A stretch of DNA of 64,000 nucleotides from Azospirillum griseum (lineage in GTDB: Bacteria > Pseudomonadota > Alphaproteobacteria > Azospirillales > Azospirillaceae), in contig NZ_RXMA01000002.1 in NCBI RefSeq assembly GCF_003966125.1, positions 124,001-188,000 on the forward strand. The letters are read 5' to 3'. Shown here one piece after another: positions 37,016-46,641 of this stretch. The first letter of the stretch is position 1, and each line of letters opens with the position of its first letter. The notes beneath the pieces were generated by a model. That model ran no database searches, was not told the DNA's origin, and saw only the letters and a program-made list of their open reading frames with translations. The position numbers were made by a program, and so were the translations under genes.

Positions 37016-37857
37016 GAGAGAGTCGTTCCGAGGGTCGCGTGAAACACAGCCAGCACCGGGGCGGCGACCAGAAGCCCATCGATGCGGTCCAGGATGCCAC
37101 CATGCCCCGGAATGAGGTGGCCGCTGTCCTTGACGTTGTAGCGGCGCTTGACCGCCGATTCGAACAGATCACCGATCTGCCCGACCACTGCCGACAGCGC
37201 GCCGACGACCAGCGCCAAAGCGGGCATGGCGGCCCCGGCCACCAACGCGACCAGCCAGCCGACCAGCGCGGCGGACAGCATGCCGCCGATCAACCCAGCC
37301 CAGGTTTTCTTCGGGCTGATGCGGGGGGCCAGCTTCGGCCCGCCGATGGTCCGGCCCGCCGCGTAGGCACCAATGTCGGTGGCCCAGACCGCCAGCATGG
37401 CGAACAGGAACAGCGCCAGCCCCTGCCCTGGCAGTTCGCGCAGCCACAGCAACCCGGCCACGCCCGCCCCGACATAGATCACGCCGAAGCCGAGCAGCGC
37501 CCGATCCTTGCCGCCGCCCAACCACGCGGTTGCCAGCGCGCCGGCAACGGCGGCGGCAAGCCCGGCCAACGGACCGGCCGCCGTCTGGGCGACCAGCAGC
37601 GTGGCCACGGCAAACACCGACACGGCGCGCGCCAAGGGGCGCCGATGGCACGGAACCAGCGCCACCCATTCAAGCGCGGCGAGAACCGCGCCGAGCAAAA
37701 TCAGGGCAAGAAACACCCATCCCCCCGCCCACACCGCCCCAAGAACCACCGGGGCCATGACCAGCGCGGACAGAACGCGCGCCTTGAGGTCGCTGGGTTT
37801 AGCGGGTGCTGGCGGTGGTGGCGCCGAAACGGCGTTCCCGTCGGTGGAACTCGTCAA
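37006..37857 (-). CDS. cdsA: Phosphatidate cytidylyltransferase
   Basis: 283 aa, multi-pass membrane enzyme that makes CDP-diacylglycerol from phosphatidate and CTP. About seven helices; the C-terminal signature SAVKRRYNVKDSGHLIPGHG and the following GGILDRIDGL are diagnostic. No ATG is available at a sensible place. The best start is TTG 37857 inside the end of uppS, with GGAGG six bases upstream, giving MTSSTDGNAVSAPPPPAP as N-terminus. It therefore overlaps uppS by 59 bp in another frame, an unusually long overlap. It also overlaps dxr by 10 bp. Confidence 0.95.
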   Translation of the reverse strand: MTSSTDGNAVSAPPPPAPAKPSDLKARVLSALVMAPVVLGAVWAGGWVFLALILLGAVLAALEWVALVPCHRRPLARAVSVFAVATLLVAQTAAGPLAGLAAAVAGALATAWLGGGKDRALLGFGVIYVGAGVAGLLWLRELPGQGLALFLFAMLAVWATDIGAYAAGRTIGGPKLAPRISPKKTWAGLIGGMLSAALVGWLVALVAGAAMPALALVVGALSAVVGQIGDLFESAVKRRYNVKDSGHLIPGHGGILDRIDGLLVAAPVLAVFHATLGTTLSWW

Positions 37858-38554
37858 TCGCCGCCTCCAGATCGCGCTTGGTGAAGTCAGGCCACAGCGT
37901 ATCAACGAAGACCAGTTCGGCATAGGCCGCCTGCCACAGCAGGAAATTGCTGATCCGCTTTTCGCCGCTGGTGCGGATGATGAGATCGGGGTCGGGAAGG
38001 TCGGCGGTGAACAGGCGGCCGGACAAGGCATCCTCGTCGATGGCGTCGGCGGCGATGCGCCCCGCCGCCACATCCTCGACCAATCGCCGTGCGGCGGACG
38101 CGATTTCCTGCCGCGAGCCATAGCTGAGGGCGACGACCAAGGTCATGGTCCGGTTGTCGCGGGTCAGCGTTTCGGCGTCGTCGATCAGACGCACGATGTC
38201 GTCCGACAACCGACAGCGTTCCCCGATCACGCGCAGGCGGATTCCCGCCTTGTGCAGTTCGGCAACCTCGCTGCGCAGGTAGAAGCGCAGCAAGCCCATC
38301 AGATCCTTGACCTCGTCTTCCGGACGACGCCAATTTTCCGACGAAAAGCTGAAGATGGTCAGGGTGCCGATGCCAAGCTCACGCGCGGCCTCGACCGTGC
38401 GACGCACCGCGTCCACGCCCTTTTTGTGACCGGCGGTGCGCGGCAAGCCGCGCGCCTTGGCCCAACGCCCATTGCCATCCATGATGATGGCGACATGGGC
38501 GGGTGCCCCCAGCGGGGGCGTCCGGCTGGTCAGGCTGTCGTCTGCGTGGCGCAT
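37799..38554 (-). CDS. uppS: Undecaprenyl diphosphate synthase
   Basis: 251 aa cis-prenyltransferase making C55-PP, the lipid carrier for peptidoglycan and O-antigen. AIIMDGNGRWAKARGLPRTA holds the catalytic Asp and phosphate-binding region, FSFSSENWRRP the conserved loop, and LIIRTSGEKRISNFLLWQ with YAELVF the C-terminal signature. It follows frr by 6 bp and overlaps cdsA at its 3' end. Confidence 0.97.
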   Translation of the reverse strand: MRHADDSLTSRTPPLGAPAHVAIIMDGNGRWAKARGLPRTAGHKKGVDAVRRTVEAARELGIGTLTIFSFSSENWRRPEDEVKDLMGLLRFYLRSEVAELHKAGIRLRVIGERCRLSDDIVRLIDDAETLTRDNRTMTLVVALSYGSRQEIASAARRLVEDVAAGRIAADAIDEDALSGRLFTADLPDPDLIIRTSGEKRISNFLLWQAAYAELVFVDTLWPDFTKRDLEAAIDEFHRRERRFGATTASTR

Positions 38555-38560
38555 TCCGAA

Positions 38561-39118
38561 TCAGACCTGCATGATGTCCTTTTCTTTGGCCGCAAGCGCG
38601 TCGTCGACCATCTTGATATGCTGGTCGGTCAACGTCTGGAACTTGTCGGCCAGGGTCTTGTGCTCGTCCTGGGTGATCTCGCTGGCCTTTTCGGCCTTCT
38701 TCAGACCATCCATGCCATCGCGACGGACGTTGCGGACCGCCACGCGCGCCTGCTCGGCGTATTTGTTGGCGACCTTGGCCAACTCGGCGCGGCGCTCCTG
38801 GGTCAGATCGGGCAGCGGCACGCGGATGACCTGGCCTTCGGCCTGCGGGTTCAGGCCCAGACCGGAGTCCCGGATGGCCTTTTCCACAGCTTTGGTCATG
38901 CCACGGTCCCACACCTGCACGCTGATGAGGCGCGGCTCGGGAACCGACACCGTCGCCACCTCTTTCAGGTGCATCCGGTTGCCATAGGCTTCGACCGTGA
39001 CCGGCTCCAGCAGGCTGGACGACGCACGACCGGTGCGCAGACCGGTCAATTCCTTGCGAAACGCTTCAAGCGCGCCTTCCATGCGGCGCTTGAGATCCGA
39101 GATGTCGGGCGCAGCCAC
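38561..39118 (-). CDS. frr: Ribosome recycling factor
   Basis: 185 aa, normal RRF length, splits post-termination ribosomes with EF-G. Conserved: [71 protein letters not shown] and [12 protein letters not shown] assign a GTG start at 39118, four bases past the pyrH stop and preceded by AGGGAG; the upstream in-frame ATG at 39187 would extend into pyrH. It is coupled to pyrH and uppS. Confidence 0.97.
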   Translation of the reverse strand: MAAPDISDLKRRMEGALEAFRKELTGLRTGRASSSLLEPVTVEAYGNRMHLKEVATVSVPEPRLISVQVWDRGMTKAVEKAIRDSGLGLNPQAEGQVIRVPLPDLTQERRAELAKVANKYAEQARVAVRNVRRDGMDGLKKAEKASEITQDEHKTLADKFQTLTDQHIKMVDDALAAKEKDIMQV

Positions 39119-39122
39119 GGGT

Positions 39123-39875
39123 CTACTCCCTTTCTTCCGTGATGATGGTGTGCTTGCCACGGCCTTGCATGACCTCGGCGAAAGCACCAGGGGTGTGGAT
39201 CGAGAACACCAAGATGGGGATGTGGTTCTCGCGCGCCAAGGAAATCGCCGACGCGTCCATGACCTGGAGATCCTTGGTCAGGACATCCATGTAGGTCAGA
39301 CGGTCGTAATGCTCGGCGTTCGGATCCTTTTTGGGATCGGCGGTGTAGACGCCATCGACCTGCGTGCCCTTCAACAGCCCGTCACAACCCATTTCGGACG
39401 CGCGCAGCGCGGCGGCGGTGTCGGTGGTGAAGAAGGGGTTGCCGGTTCCGGCGGCGAAGATCACCACACGGCCCTTTTCCATGTGACGGATCGCACGACG
39501 CCGGATGTACGGCTCACACACCGACGACATGGGAATGGCCGACTGCACGCGGGTGGTCACACCGATCCGTTCCAACGCGCTCTGCATCGACAGCGCGTTC
39601 ATCACGGTGGCGAGCATGCCGATGTAGTCGGCCGAGGCGCGCTCCATGCCGCCCGCCGCACCCTTGACACCACGGAAGATGTTTCCCCCGCCGATGACCA
39701 GGCAGACCTGGACACCCAGCTCGATCACCGCCTTCACCTCGTTGGCGACGCGGTTGACCATATCCGGATCGAGGCCGTAGTCGCGTTGACCCATCAACGC
39801 CTCGCCCGACACCTTGAGAAGCACCCGCTTGTAACGGTTGCTGTTCGGCGCGGTGGTCCCGGTGGTCTCGACCAT
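39123..39875 (-). CDS. pyrH: Uridylate (UMP) kinase
   Basis: 250 aa, amino-acid-kinase fold; phosphorylates UMP to UDP, activated by GTP and inhibited by UTP in the family. [70 protein letters not shown] and [18 protein letters not shown] are intact. AGGAG before the ATG at 39875. It sits between tsf and frr, as in most bacteria. Confidence 0.98.
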   Translation of the reverse strand: MVETTGTTAPNSNRYKRVLLKVSGEALMGQRDYGLDPDMVNRVANEVKAVIELGVQVCLVIGGGNIFRGVKGAAGGMERASADYIGMLATVMNALSMQSALERIGVTTRVQSAIPMSSVCEPYIRRRAIRHMEKGRVVIFAAGTGNPFFTTDTAAALRASEMGCDGLLKGTQVDGVYTADPKKDPNAEHYDRLTYMDVLTKDLQVMDASAISLARENHIPILVFSIHTPGAFAEVMQGRGKHTIITEERE

Positions 39876-39934
39876 GGGGGAAACGCTCCTGTGCTGTTGC
39901 GGAATGCGGCTTGCGGCCGGAAGCGCCGTCTGGA

Positions 39935-40867
39935 TCAGGCCTGACCGGCGGCGGTCGCGGCGACTTCAGCGGCGAAGTCGCTCTGGGCCTTCTCGATGCC
40001 CTCGCCCAGCGCGAAGCGGGCGAACGCGGTCAGCGTCACCGGAGCGCCGACGTCCTTGGCGGCGTTCTCAACGATCTTGCGGACCTTGGTCTCACCGTCG
40101 ATGACGTAGACCTGCTCCAGCAAGCACACTTCTTCGTAGTACTTGCGGATGCGGCCTTCGACCATCTTGCCGATGAACTCTTCCTTCTTGCCGGTGGCGC
40201 GGGCCTGTTCGATCAGGACGTTGCGCTCGCGGTCGAGGGCCGAGGTGTCGACGTCGGCGATGTCCAGGGCTTCCGGACGGGCGGCGGCGATGTGCATGGC
40301 GATCTGCTTGCCCAGATCGGACAGCTTGGCGGCGTCGCCGGTCGATTCCAGCGCGACCAGCACACCGATCTTGCCCAGGCCCGGCGCGATCGCCGAGTGG
40401 ACATAGCTGACGACCACACCGGCGTTGACCGACAGGGTGATCGAGCGGCGCAGGTTCATGTTCTCGCCAACGGTGGCGATCAGGGCGGTCAGCTCATCCT
40501 GGGCGGTGTGCGCGGTCCCCGGATAGGCGGCGGCCTTCAGGGCCTCCACGTCGCCCGAACCGGCCAGCGCCAGGGTGGCGACGGTGGCGGCATAGCCCTG
40601 GAACTTGTCGTTGCGGGCCACGAAATCGGTCTCGGCGTTCACCTCGACGACGGCACCCTTGGTGCCTTCGGTGGCGACGGCAACCAGACCTTCGGCGGCG
40701 ACGCGGCCCGACTTCTTGGCGGCAGCGGCAAGGCCCTTCTTGCGGAGCCAGTCAACCGCGCCTTCCAGATCGCCCTGGGTCTCGTTCAGCGCCTTCTTGC
40801 AATCCATCATGCCCGCGCCGGTCTTCTCGCGCAGTTCCTTAACGAGCGAGGCGGTAATCTCGGCCAT
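39935..40867 (-). CDS. tsf: Elongation factor Ts
   Basis: 310 aa; nucleotide exchange factor for EF-Tu. The N-terminal UBA-like part [19 protein letters not shown] followed by [11 protein letters not shown], the signature [13 protein letters not shown] and MNLRRS fix the identity; the dimerisation subdomains follow. The start is ATG 40867, as the longer frame includes intergenic sequence. A strong hairpin terminator lies between rpsB and this gene, so some tsf transcription depends on read-through or on an unseen promoter. Confidence 0.98.
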   Translation of the reverse strand: MAEITASLVKELREKTGAGMMDCKKALNETQGDLEGAVDWLRKKGLAAAAKKSGRVAAEGLVAVATEGTKGAVVEVNAETDFVARNDKFQGYAATVATLALAGSGDVEALKAAAYPGTAHTAQDELTALIATVGENMNLRRSITLSVNAGVVVSYVHSAIAPGLGKIGVLVALESTGDAAKLSDLGKQIAMHIAAARPEALDIADVDTSALDRERNVLIEQARATGKKEEFIGKMVEGRIRKYYEEVCLLEQVYVIDGETKVRKIVENAAKDVGAPVTLTAFARFALGEGIEKAQSDFAAEVAATAAGQA

Positions 40868-40947
40868 GTTGCGCCCTCTTCCTTGGCAAGCGATCCTTCG
40901 TCGGACCGCGTGATCGTCATGAACAAAAAACGGGTGTCGCGCCACAC

Positions 40948-40986
40948 AAAAAGGGCAGCCGGGCCATCGAACAGGCCCGGCTGCCC
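40948..40986 (-). terminator. Intrinsic terminator/attenuator between rpsB and tsf
   Basis: A perfect 13-bp stem (GGGCAGCCGGGCC and its complement, 8-nt loop) is followed on the minus strand by TTTTTG. It lies 17 bp after the rpsB stop and should make S2 more abundant than EF-Ts mRNA. Confidence 0.88.
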
Positions 40987-41002
40987 CCTTCGTCGCTCAG
41001 GC

Positions 41003-41782
41003 TCAGGCCTGGGCGGCTTCGGCGGCGTCTTCTTCCGGCAGCTGCTCGGCCGGAGCGTCTTCACGGGCACCGACGTCGATGCCAGCGGCGCTCATTTCAG
41101 CCTGCAGACCGTCGAGGACCGAACCGATCACCAGGTCGCAATACAGGTCGATCGCGCGCAGGGCGTCGTCGTTGCCGGGGATCGGGAACGCCACGCCATC
41201 GGGATCGGAGTTGCTGTCGAGGACCGCGACGACCGGGATGCCCAGCTTGTTGGCTTCCTTGACCGCGATCGACTCCTTGTTGGTGTCGATGATGAAGATG
41301 ATGTCCGGCAGGCCGCCCATCTCCTTGATGCCGCCCAGGGCGCGTTCCAGCTTGTCGCGCTCGCGGGTCAGCTCCAGGACTTCGCGCTTGGTCAGGCCCG
41401 AGGTGTCAACGCTCAGACGCTCTTCCATCTCGCGCAGGCGCTTGATCGACAGCGAGATCGTCTTCCAGTTGGTCAGCATGCCGCCGAGCCAACGGTGGTT
41501 GACGTAGTACTGGCCGCACTTCGAGGCGGCTTCAGCAACCCGCTCCTGCGCCTGACGCTTGGTGCCGACGAACAGCACACGACCACCACCGGCGACCACG
41601 TCGCGCACGGCCTGGAGGGCGCGGTGCAGCATCGGAACGGTCTGTTCCAGGTCGATGACGTGAACGCCGTTGCGCACACCGAAGATGTACTGATTCATCT
41701 TCGGGTTCCAACGGCGGGTGTGGTGGCCGAAGTGGACGCCGGCTTCCAGCAGCTGGCGCATGGTGAAGGTGGGCATAGCCAT
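41003..41782 (-). CDS. rpsB: 30S ribosomal protein S2
   Basis: 259 aa. [65 protein letters not shown] and [19 protein letters not shown] are the S2 blocks, followed by an acidic Ala/Glu tail. ATG 41782 is used; a second ATG two codons later is possible. It has a near-consensus promoter and a ~115-nt leader with a symmetrical hairpin, fitting autogenous control. Confidence 0.98.
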   Translation of the reverse strand: MAMPTFTMRQLLEAGVHFGHHTRRWNPKMNQYIFGVRNGVHVIDLEQTVPMLHRALQAVRDVVAGGGRVLFVGTKRQAQERVAEAASKCGQYYVNHRWLGGMLTNWKTISLSIKRLREMEERLSVDTSGLTKREVLELTRERDKLERALGGIKEMGGLPDIIFIIDTNKESIAVKEANKLGIPVVAVLDSNSDPDGVAFPIPGNDDALRAIDLYCDLVIGSVLDGLQAEMSAAGIDVGAREDAPAEQLPEEDAAEAAQA

Positions 41783-41821
41783 GGAAAAATCCCTTTTTCC
41801 GGTTGATCCGCCGCAAGCGTC

Positions 41822-41839
41822 TGTTCACGGATGTGAACA
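41822..41839 (-). promoter_or_regulatory. Hairpin in the rpsB leader (possible S2 autoregulatory element)
   Basis: TGTTCAC-GGAT-GTGAACA is a 7-bp perfect inverted repeat within the transcribed leader, 40 bp upstream of the rpsB ATG. S2 represses its own mRNA in other bacteria; a similar role here is inferred from position only. Confidence 0.4.
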
Positions 41840-41905
41840 CCGGAGCGGGCCTTCGGCGCAAAGCCAAGGGTCCGCCAGCTCGCGTGAGGTTTTGACGACG
41901 GCGCT

Positions 41906-41934
41906 TTCATAGCCCGCCCATCCGGGTTTGGCAA
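41906..41934 (-). promoter_or_regulatory. rpsB promoter
   Basis: TTGCCA, 17 bp, TATGAA on the minus strand, giving a leader of about 115 nt. The 310-bp gap between aspS and rpsB otherwise holds only the aspS hairpin and the leader inverted repeat. Confidence 0.75.
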
Positions 41935-42038
41935 CAGCGATGGCGGGAAAAAACACGGGTGGACGCAGGGGTTGCGGGGATTCCCGTGCTTGTCACAGGG
42001 CAGCCATGCACACTCCACGGGCGACCGCCCGAACGAAA

Positions 42039-42065
42039 CGGGCCGCGCCTGTGCAGCGCGGCCCG
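42039..42065 (-). terminator. Terminator hairpin after aspS
   Basis: Perfect 10-bp stem CGGGCCGCGC / GCGCGGCCCG with a 7-nt loop, 28 bp beyond the aspS stop; on the minus strand it is followed by TTTCGTT, a weak U tract. Confidence 0.65.
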
Positions 42066-42092
42066 ATCCGTCGACGTGTCTGATCGGCCCCC

Positions 42093-43910
42093 TTACGCCT
42101 GCGGCGCGGCGACCTTCGGCTTGGGCAGGTCGAGTTTGAGATGCAGTTCCTTCAACCGGGCGTGATCGACCGGGGCCGGGGCCTGCATCAGCAGATCTTC
42201 CGCGCGCTGGTTCAGCGGGAAGGCGATGACCTCGCGGATGTTCGGCTCATCGGCCAGCAGCATGACGATGCGGTCGATGCCCGGCGCGGAGCCGCCGTGC
42301 GGCGGCGCGCCCAGCTTGAACGCGCTCAGCATGCCGCCGAATCGCGCTTCCAGCTCCTCGGGCGGATAACCGGCGATCTCGAACGCCTTGTACATCACTT
42401 CCGGCAGATGGTTGCGGATGGCACCCGACGACAGTTCGACGCCGTTGCAGACGATGTCGTACTGATAGGCGTTGATCTCCAGCGGGTTCTTTTCCTGCAA
42501 CGCCTTCAGGCCGCCCTGCGGCATCGAGAAGGGGTTGTGGCTGAAGATGATCTTGTTGGTCTCTTCGTCGAGTTCGAACATCGGGAAATCGACAATCCAG
42601 CAGAAGCGGAACGCGTTCTTCTCGATGAGGTCCAGCTCCTCGCCGATGCGGGTGCGGGCCAGACCGGCCAGCTTGCTCGCCGGGCCGACCTGATCGCAGA
42701 CGAAGAACACGGCGTCGCCGTCTTCCAGCCCGACCAGATCGCGCAGGGCGGCCTGGGCGGCCTCCGGGACGAACTTGGCGATCGGTCCCTTGCCCGCCGC
42801 ACCTTCCATGATGATGTAACCCAGGCCCGGAGCGCCCAGACCGCGCGCCCAGTCGTTGAGCTTGTCAAAGAAGCTGCGCGGCTTGTCGGACACCTTCGGC
42901 GCGCGGATGGCGCGGACGACGCCGCCCTTCTCCACCGTCTGCTTGAAGGCGCGGAACTCCACGTCGTCGCGCTTGAACACCTCGGTCACGTCGGTGATGA
43001 CCAGCGGGTTGCGCAGATCGGGCTTGTCGTTGCCGTATTTCAGCATCGATTCGGCGTAGCTGATCCGGCGGAACGGAGCCTGATCGATGACCGGCTTGGT
43101 CTCGCGGCGGAACCCACCGAACTCGTCGAAAATGCCGTGCAGGACCGGCTCGATGGCGGCGAAGACGTCTTCCTGGGTGACGAAGGACATCTCGAAATCA
43201 AGCTGGTAGAACTCACCCGGGCTGCGGTCGGCGCGGGCGTCCTCGTCGCGGAAGCAGGGGGCGATCTGGAAATAGCGGTCGAACCCGGCGACCATCAGCA
43301 ATTGCTTGAACTGCTGCGGGGCCTGCGGCAGGGCGTAGAACTTGCCGGGATGGTTGCGGCTGGGAACCAGATAGTCGCGGGCACCCTCCGGCGACGAGGC
43401 GGTGAGGATCGGCGTCTGGAATTCGGTGAAACCCTGGTCGATCATCCGGCGGCGGGCCGACGCGATGACGCGCGACCGCAGCAGGATGTTTTCATGGATG
43501 CGCTCGCGGCGCAGATCCAGGAACCGGTAACGCAGGCGCATGTCCTCGCCGGTGTCGGCCTCCTGGTTGACCTGCAACGGGATTTGCTCCGCCTCGCCCT
43601 GGATCTCCAGGTCGGCGATCTGCAATTCGATCCGGCCGGTCGGCAGCTTGTCGTTGGTGGTTTCCGCCGTGCGCGTCACCACCTTGCCGGTCACGGTGAT
43701 GACCGATTCCAGCTTCAGACGGTTGGCAACCTCAAAAGCCGGGTTGGAGGTGTCGACCACGCACTGCGTCAGGCCGTAATGGTCGCGCAAATCGATGAAC
43801 AGCAACTGTCCATGGTCGCGCTTCCGGTTGATCCAGCCCGACAGGCGGACGATCTCACCGGCGTTGTCTTCACGAAGCTGGCCGCAAGTGTGCGTGCGGT
43901 AGGGGTGCAT
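42093..43910 (-). CDS. aspS: Aspartate--tRNA ligase
   Basis: 605 aa class IIb synthetase of the long bacterial type with the GAD insertion. The anticodon-binding OB fold is at the start ([18 protein letters not shown]); motif 2 is [19 protein letters not shown]; motif 3 is [20 protein letters not shown]. It charges tRNA-Asp and, in organisms that use GatCAB, sometimes tRNA-Asn; the specificity cannot be read off here. Start at ATG 43910, as residues upstream have no homology-like character. Confidence 0.97.
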   Translation of the reverse strand: MHPYRTHTCGQLREDNAGEIVRLSGWINRKRDHGQLLFIDLRDHYGLTQCVVDTSNPAFEVANRLKLESVITVTGKVVTRTAETTNDKLPTGRIELQIADLEIQGEAEQIPLQVNQEADTGEDMRLRYRFLDLRRERIHENILLRSRVIASARRRMIDQGFTEFQTPILTASSPEGARDYLVPSRNHPGKFYALPQAPQQFKQLLMVAGFDRYFQIAPCFRDEDARADRSPGEFYQLDFEMSFVTQEDVFAAIEPVLHGIFDEFGGFRRETKPVIDQAPFRRISYAESMLKYGNDKPDLRNPLVITDVTEVFKRDDVEFRAFKQTVEKGGVVRAIRAPKVSDKPRSFFDKLNDWARGLGAPGLGYIIMEGAAGKGPIAKFVPEAAQAALRDLVGLEDGDAVFFVCDQVGPASKLAGLARTRIGEELDLIEKNAFRFCWIVDFPMFELDEETNKIIFSHNPFSMPQGGLKALQEKNPLEINAYQYDIVCNGVELSSGAIRNHLPEVMYKAFEIAGYPPEELEARFGGMLSAFKLGAPPHGGSAPGIDRIVMLLADEPNIREVIAFPLNQRAEDLLMQAPAPVDHARLKELHLKLDLPKPKVAAPQA

Positions 43911-43962
43911 GGGTCGAAACACCTTGAAAAGGTCGGATTCCGGCAAGGAAATGGAGTGCGAC

Positions 43963-43991
43963 ACACCACACCGGACGCGCGCGAATGTCAA
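43963..43991 (-). promoter_or_regulatory. Possible aspS promoter
   Basis: A perfect TTGACA is followed after 17 bp by TGGTGT on the minus strand, giving a ~45-nt leader. The -10 is weak, so confidence is moderate. Confidence 0.45.
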
Positions 43992-44056
43992 GCCGCCCGG
44001 CGCGTTTCGCATGGTCGCGGCCAAGGCAATCGCTTGAAGCAGCGTGCACCAGATCA

Positions 44057-44232
44057 AAACAAGAATGGACACGAATTTCACGGATTTTTTCACGGATTTC
44101 GCGGAACGCTCCCCCGATCTGCCTTGCTCCCGATCTGGCGACAAACCTCATGGCGGGATGCAGGAGGCCATTGGAGTCGAAAATCCGTGCAATCCCTCAT
44201 TTTGTCCGTGAAATCCGCGTCCATTCTTGTTT
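44057..44232. repeat. Inverted-repeat element (MITE-like candidate), 176 bp
   Basis: The left arm (44057-44084, AAACAAGAATGGACACG...) and the right arm (44205-44232, ...GTCCATTCTTGTTT) are inverted copies, 26 of 28 bases identical. Each arm is followed inwards by a further copy of the short unit CACGGATTT, so the symmetry extends about 45 bp in from each end. The central ~90 bp hold no convincing gene. It fills much of the 450-bp gap between divergent aspS and the DUF2236 gene and is AT-richer than its surroundings. It looks like a non-autonomous dispersed repeat rather than a regulatory site. Confidence 0.7.
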
Positions 44233-44360
44233 GCGGAACGATGAGCGTTCGTTCAAGCGATTGCCCTGTGGTCGCGGCGCAGCGGGCATAAGGCGCTTGC
44301 GCCGGATGGGCTGCCTCCACAGGATCGCAATCGACAGGAACGGGCACCGGGGGCCGCCGC

Positions 44361-45533
44361 ATGATCATTCCCAGCGATTACCGCACCGGCTTTGCCACCG
44401 CGCAACGGATTGATGCCGATCTGGCCACGCTTTACGTCCGCCACACCACCATCGGCGATCCGGCGGCGGACGCGGTGATGGAGGCGTTCCGCGCCCACCC
44501 CGGTCCGCTGCAACGCGACTGGATGCGGCGCGGGATCGAGGACGGGCCGTCCGCGCTGTCCGACGCGCCCGACGCCGTGCGCGCCTTTTTCGCCGACATC
44601 GAAACACCACCGCCCTGGTTTTCCCCGGACCGCGCGCTGCCCGGTTGCCGTGCCTTTCACCGCAATTCGGAAATGTTCCTGGGCGCCTTTGTCGCGGCGG
44701 TGCTGGTGGAAGGCTTCTCCACGCTGATCTCCAAATCCTTCAGCATCACCGGGCGGTTGGTGGACCAGGGCGTGCGGCGGCTGAAGCAGAACAACCTGCA
44801 TCTGGTTGAAATCTTCCTGCCGGGCGGGTTGGAACGCCATGGCGAGGGCTGGAAGCTGTCGGTGCGCATCCGCCTGATCCACGCGCGCATCCGTCACCTG
44901 CTGGCGGAGTCGGAGGATTGGGACGCCGCCGCCTGGGGAACACCGCTCAGCTCCGCGCACATCGCCTACGCCACCGCCGCCTTTTCCGGCCTGCTTCTGG
45001 AACGCGCCCGCGCCCTGGGCGTGACGCTCTCGGCGGAGGAGAGCGAGTCCTTCATGATGATCTGGCGCTATTCGGGCCAGCTTATGGGAGTGGATCCGGC
45101 CCTGCTCTTCACCGATCTGGATTCGGCGTTGCGGTTGCAGCGCGTCGGCGCGCTCTGCGAACCACCGCCGGACATCGAATCGATCATCCTGGCGAACGGA
45201 CTCATCAACTCGGCCCCCGTCGTCGCGGGCATCACCGCACCGCATGCCCGAAAGGCGCTGGTCCGGCGCATCTACACCATTTCCCGCGCCTTGATCGGCG
45301 ATGAGCTGGCCGACCGGTTGCGTTACCCGCCGGGCCGGACCTTTGGCGTGCTCGCCGCTCTGCGCTGGACCAACCGGATGGAACGCTGGCTGTACCGCGC
45401 GGTGCCGACGCTGGGAGCGCGGCGGCGGGTCGGCCAGTTCCAACGCATGCTCGATGTCTCCTTCCACGAGGCCAGCGGCATCAGCTACCGCATGCCCGAA
45501 CGGTTGCACGCCGAAAAAGACGCACCTTTGTGA
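44361..45533 (+). CDS. DUF2236 / MpaB-type oxygenase-like protein
   Basis: 390 aa, no signal peptide. The domain runs from about residue 75 to 330: PPPWFSPDRALPGCRAFHRN, FVAAVLVEGFSTLISKSFSITGR, KLSVRIRLIHARIRHLL with histidines, WGTPLSSAHIAYATAAFSG and FMMIWRYSGQLMGVD. This pattern belongs to DUF2236, which includes fungal MpaB and the heme-b rubber oxygenase Lcp; conserved His/Arg residues bind heme there. The natural substrate is unknown. It lies 34 bp before a catalase-fold gene in the same direction, and the two form an accessory pair between aspS and rnd. Confidence 0.82.
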   Translation: MIIPSDYRTGFATAQRIDADLATLYVRHTTIGDPAADAVMEAFRAHPGPLQRDWMRRGIEDGPSALSDAPDAVRAFFADIETPPPWFSPDRALPGCRAFHRNSEMFLGAFVAAVLVEGFSTLISKSFSITGRLVDQGVRRLKQNNLHLVEIFLPGGLERHGEGWKLSVRIRLIHARIRHLLAESEDWDAAAWGTPLSSAHIAYATAAFSGLLLERARALGVTLSAEESESFMMIWRYSGQLMGVDPALLFTDLDSALRLQRVGALCEPPPDIESIILANGLINSAPVVAGITAPHARKALVRRIYTISRALIGDELADRLRYPPGRTFGVLAALRWTNRMERWLYRAVPTLGARRRVGQFQRMLDVSFHEASGISYRMPERLHAEKDAPL

Positions 45534-45567
45534 GCCTTCCCCTGCCCTCCGCTCCATGAGGCCGCTG

Positions 45568-46584
45568 ATGCCCCGTCCCGATTCGCGCCCGCCGACCGAC
45601 AGCGCCCAATGCCCGCTGGGGGCTGTGGGGGACATTTTCGTCGCCTTGATGCAGCGGAATTTTCAGCGTCCGCGCCCGGATGGCTCCCTGCCGCGCATTC
45701 TCCATGACAAGGGACACGCCTGCCTGAACGGCACCTTCACCGTCGAGTCTCCCGCCGATCCGGCCCTGCGTCAGGGGTTGTTCGCCGCGCCGGGCCGTTA
45801 CGATGCCTTTGTCCGCTTCTCCAGCGGTTTGCTGGCGGAGGATCGACACCCTGACAGCCGAGGTCTGGCGATCAAACTGCGCGGGGTTCCGGGAGAGGTG
45901 TGCGACGGCGCGCCGGAAGGGCAGCAGGATTTCCTGATGATCAACGCCACCACCCTGCCCGCCAGCACCGTCCGTGACACCGTCGCCATTTTCCAGGCGC
46001 TGGACGGAATCAAACAGGTCACACCGCTCAGCCTGATCGCGCCCTCTTACCTGATGCCGGGACTCCGTCCCTGGCGGATCCGATGGGACTGCCTGAAGAG
46101 CATGCTGTCCGTCGCGATTGAGCACGCGCGCACCCCCGACCTGTCCCGCATGATCTATCACAGCATTGCCCCCTACCGCCTGGGCCTGTCCGGTGCGATG
46201 ACGTTTCAATGCTGTCCGGTGCCACCCACCACCCTGCGGCGTCCCCGGGGCCGCAGCTTTGCCGAAAAGCTGCAAAGCCGGCTCGACGACGGCCCCATCC
46301 TGTTCGATTTTCTGGTGCGACTCCGACAGGGCGACGCCGAGTCCCTGGAACTGGATGGACCGGCGTGGACCGGGCCCTATCAGCGGGTCGCGCAACTCAC
46401 CCTGCCGCCGCAACCGGTCCGCGACACCATCGACCGGGGAGAGCGCGTCGCCTTCAGCCCGTGGAACGCGCTGCGCGCGCATGAGCCGTTGGGATCGATC
46501 AACGATCTGCGCCGCCGCATCTACGCGGCGTCCGCGACGGCGCGCGGTGCCGACGCGACCTTTCCCACCGACACCACCGACTGA
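45568..46584 (+). CDS. Catalase-related heme protein
   Basis: About 338 aa, shorter than true catalases (~480). Catalase-fold elements: ILHDKGHACLNGTFTV (the region of the distal His), GRYDAFVRFSSGLLAEDRHP, SRGLAIKLRGVPGE, QQDFLMINATTL and, near the end, AFSPWNALRAHEPLGSIND. These match the small catalase-related group, whose members act as peroxidases or hydroperoxide-metabolising enzymes (allene-oxide-synthase-like). The start at 45568 has GAGG six bases upstream; an ATG at 45556 is an alternative. Pairing with the DUF2236 protein suggests they work on one oxidised substrate (inference). Confidence 0.8.
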   Translation: MPRPDSRPPTDSAQCPLGAVGDIFVALMQRNFQRPRPDGSLPRILHDKGHACLNGTFTVESPADPALRQGLFAAPGRYDAFVRFSSGLLAEDRHPDSRGLAIKLRGVPGEVCDGAPEGQQDFLMINATTLPASTVRDTVAIFQALDGIKQVTPLSLIAPSYLMPGLRPWRIRWDCLKSMLSVAIEHARTPDLSRMIYHSIAPYRLGLSGAMTFQCCPVPPTTLRRPRGRSFAEKLQSRLDDGPILFDFLVRLRQGDAESLELDGPAWTGPYQRVAQLTLPPQPVRDTIDRGERVAFSPWNALRAHEPLGSINDLRRRIYAASATARGADATFPTDTTD

Positions 46585-46641
46585 CCGTTCGGGTCAAAGC
46601 GCACGCTTTCAAGCGGCCGATGCCTCGTGTATGAAGCAACC

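Noticed and set aside
44057..44232. Possible CRISPR remnant
   Set aside because: Only two arms, inverted rather than direct, with no regular spacers or cas genes.
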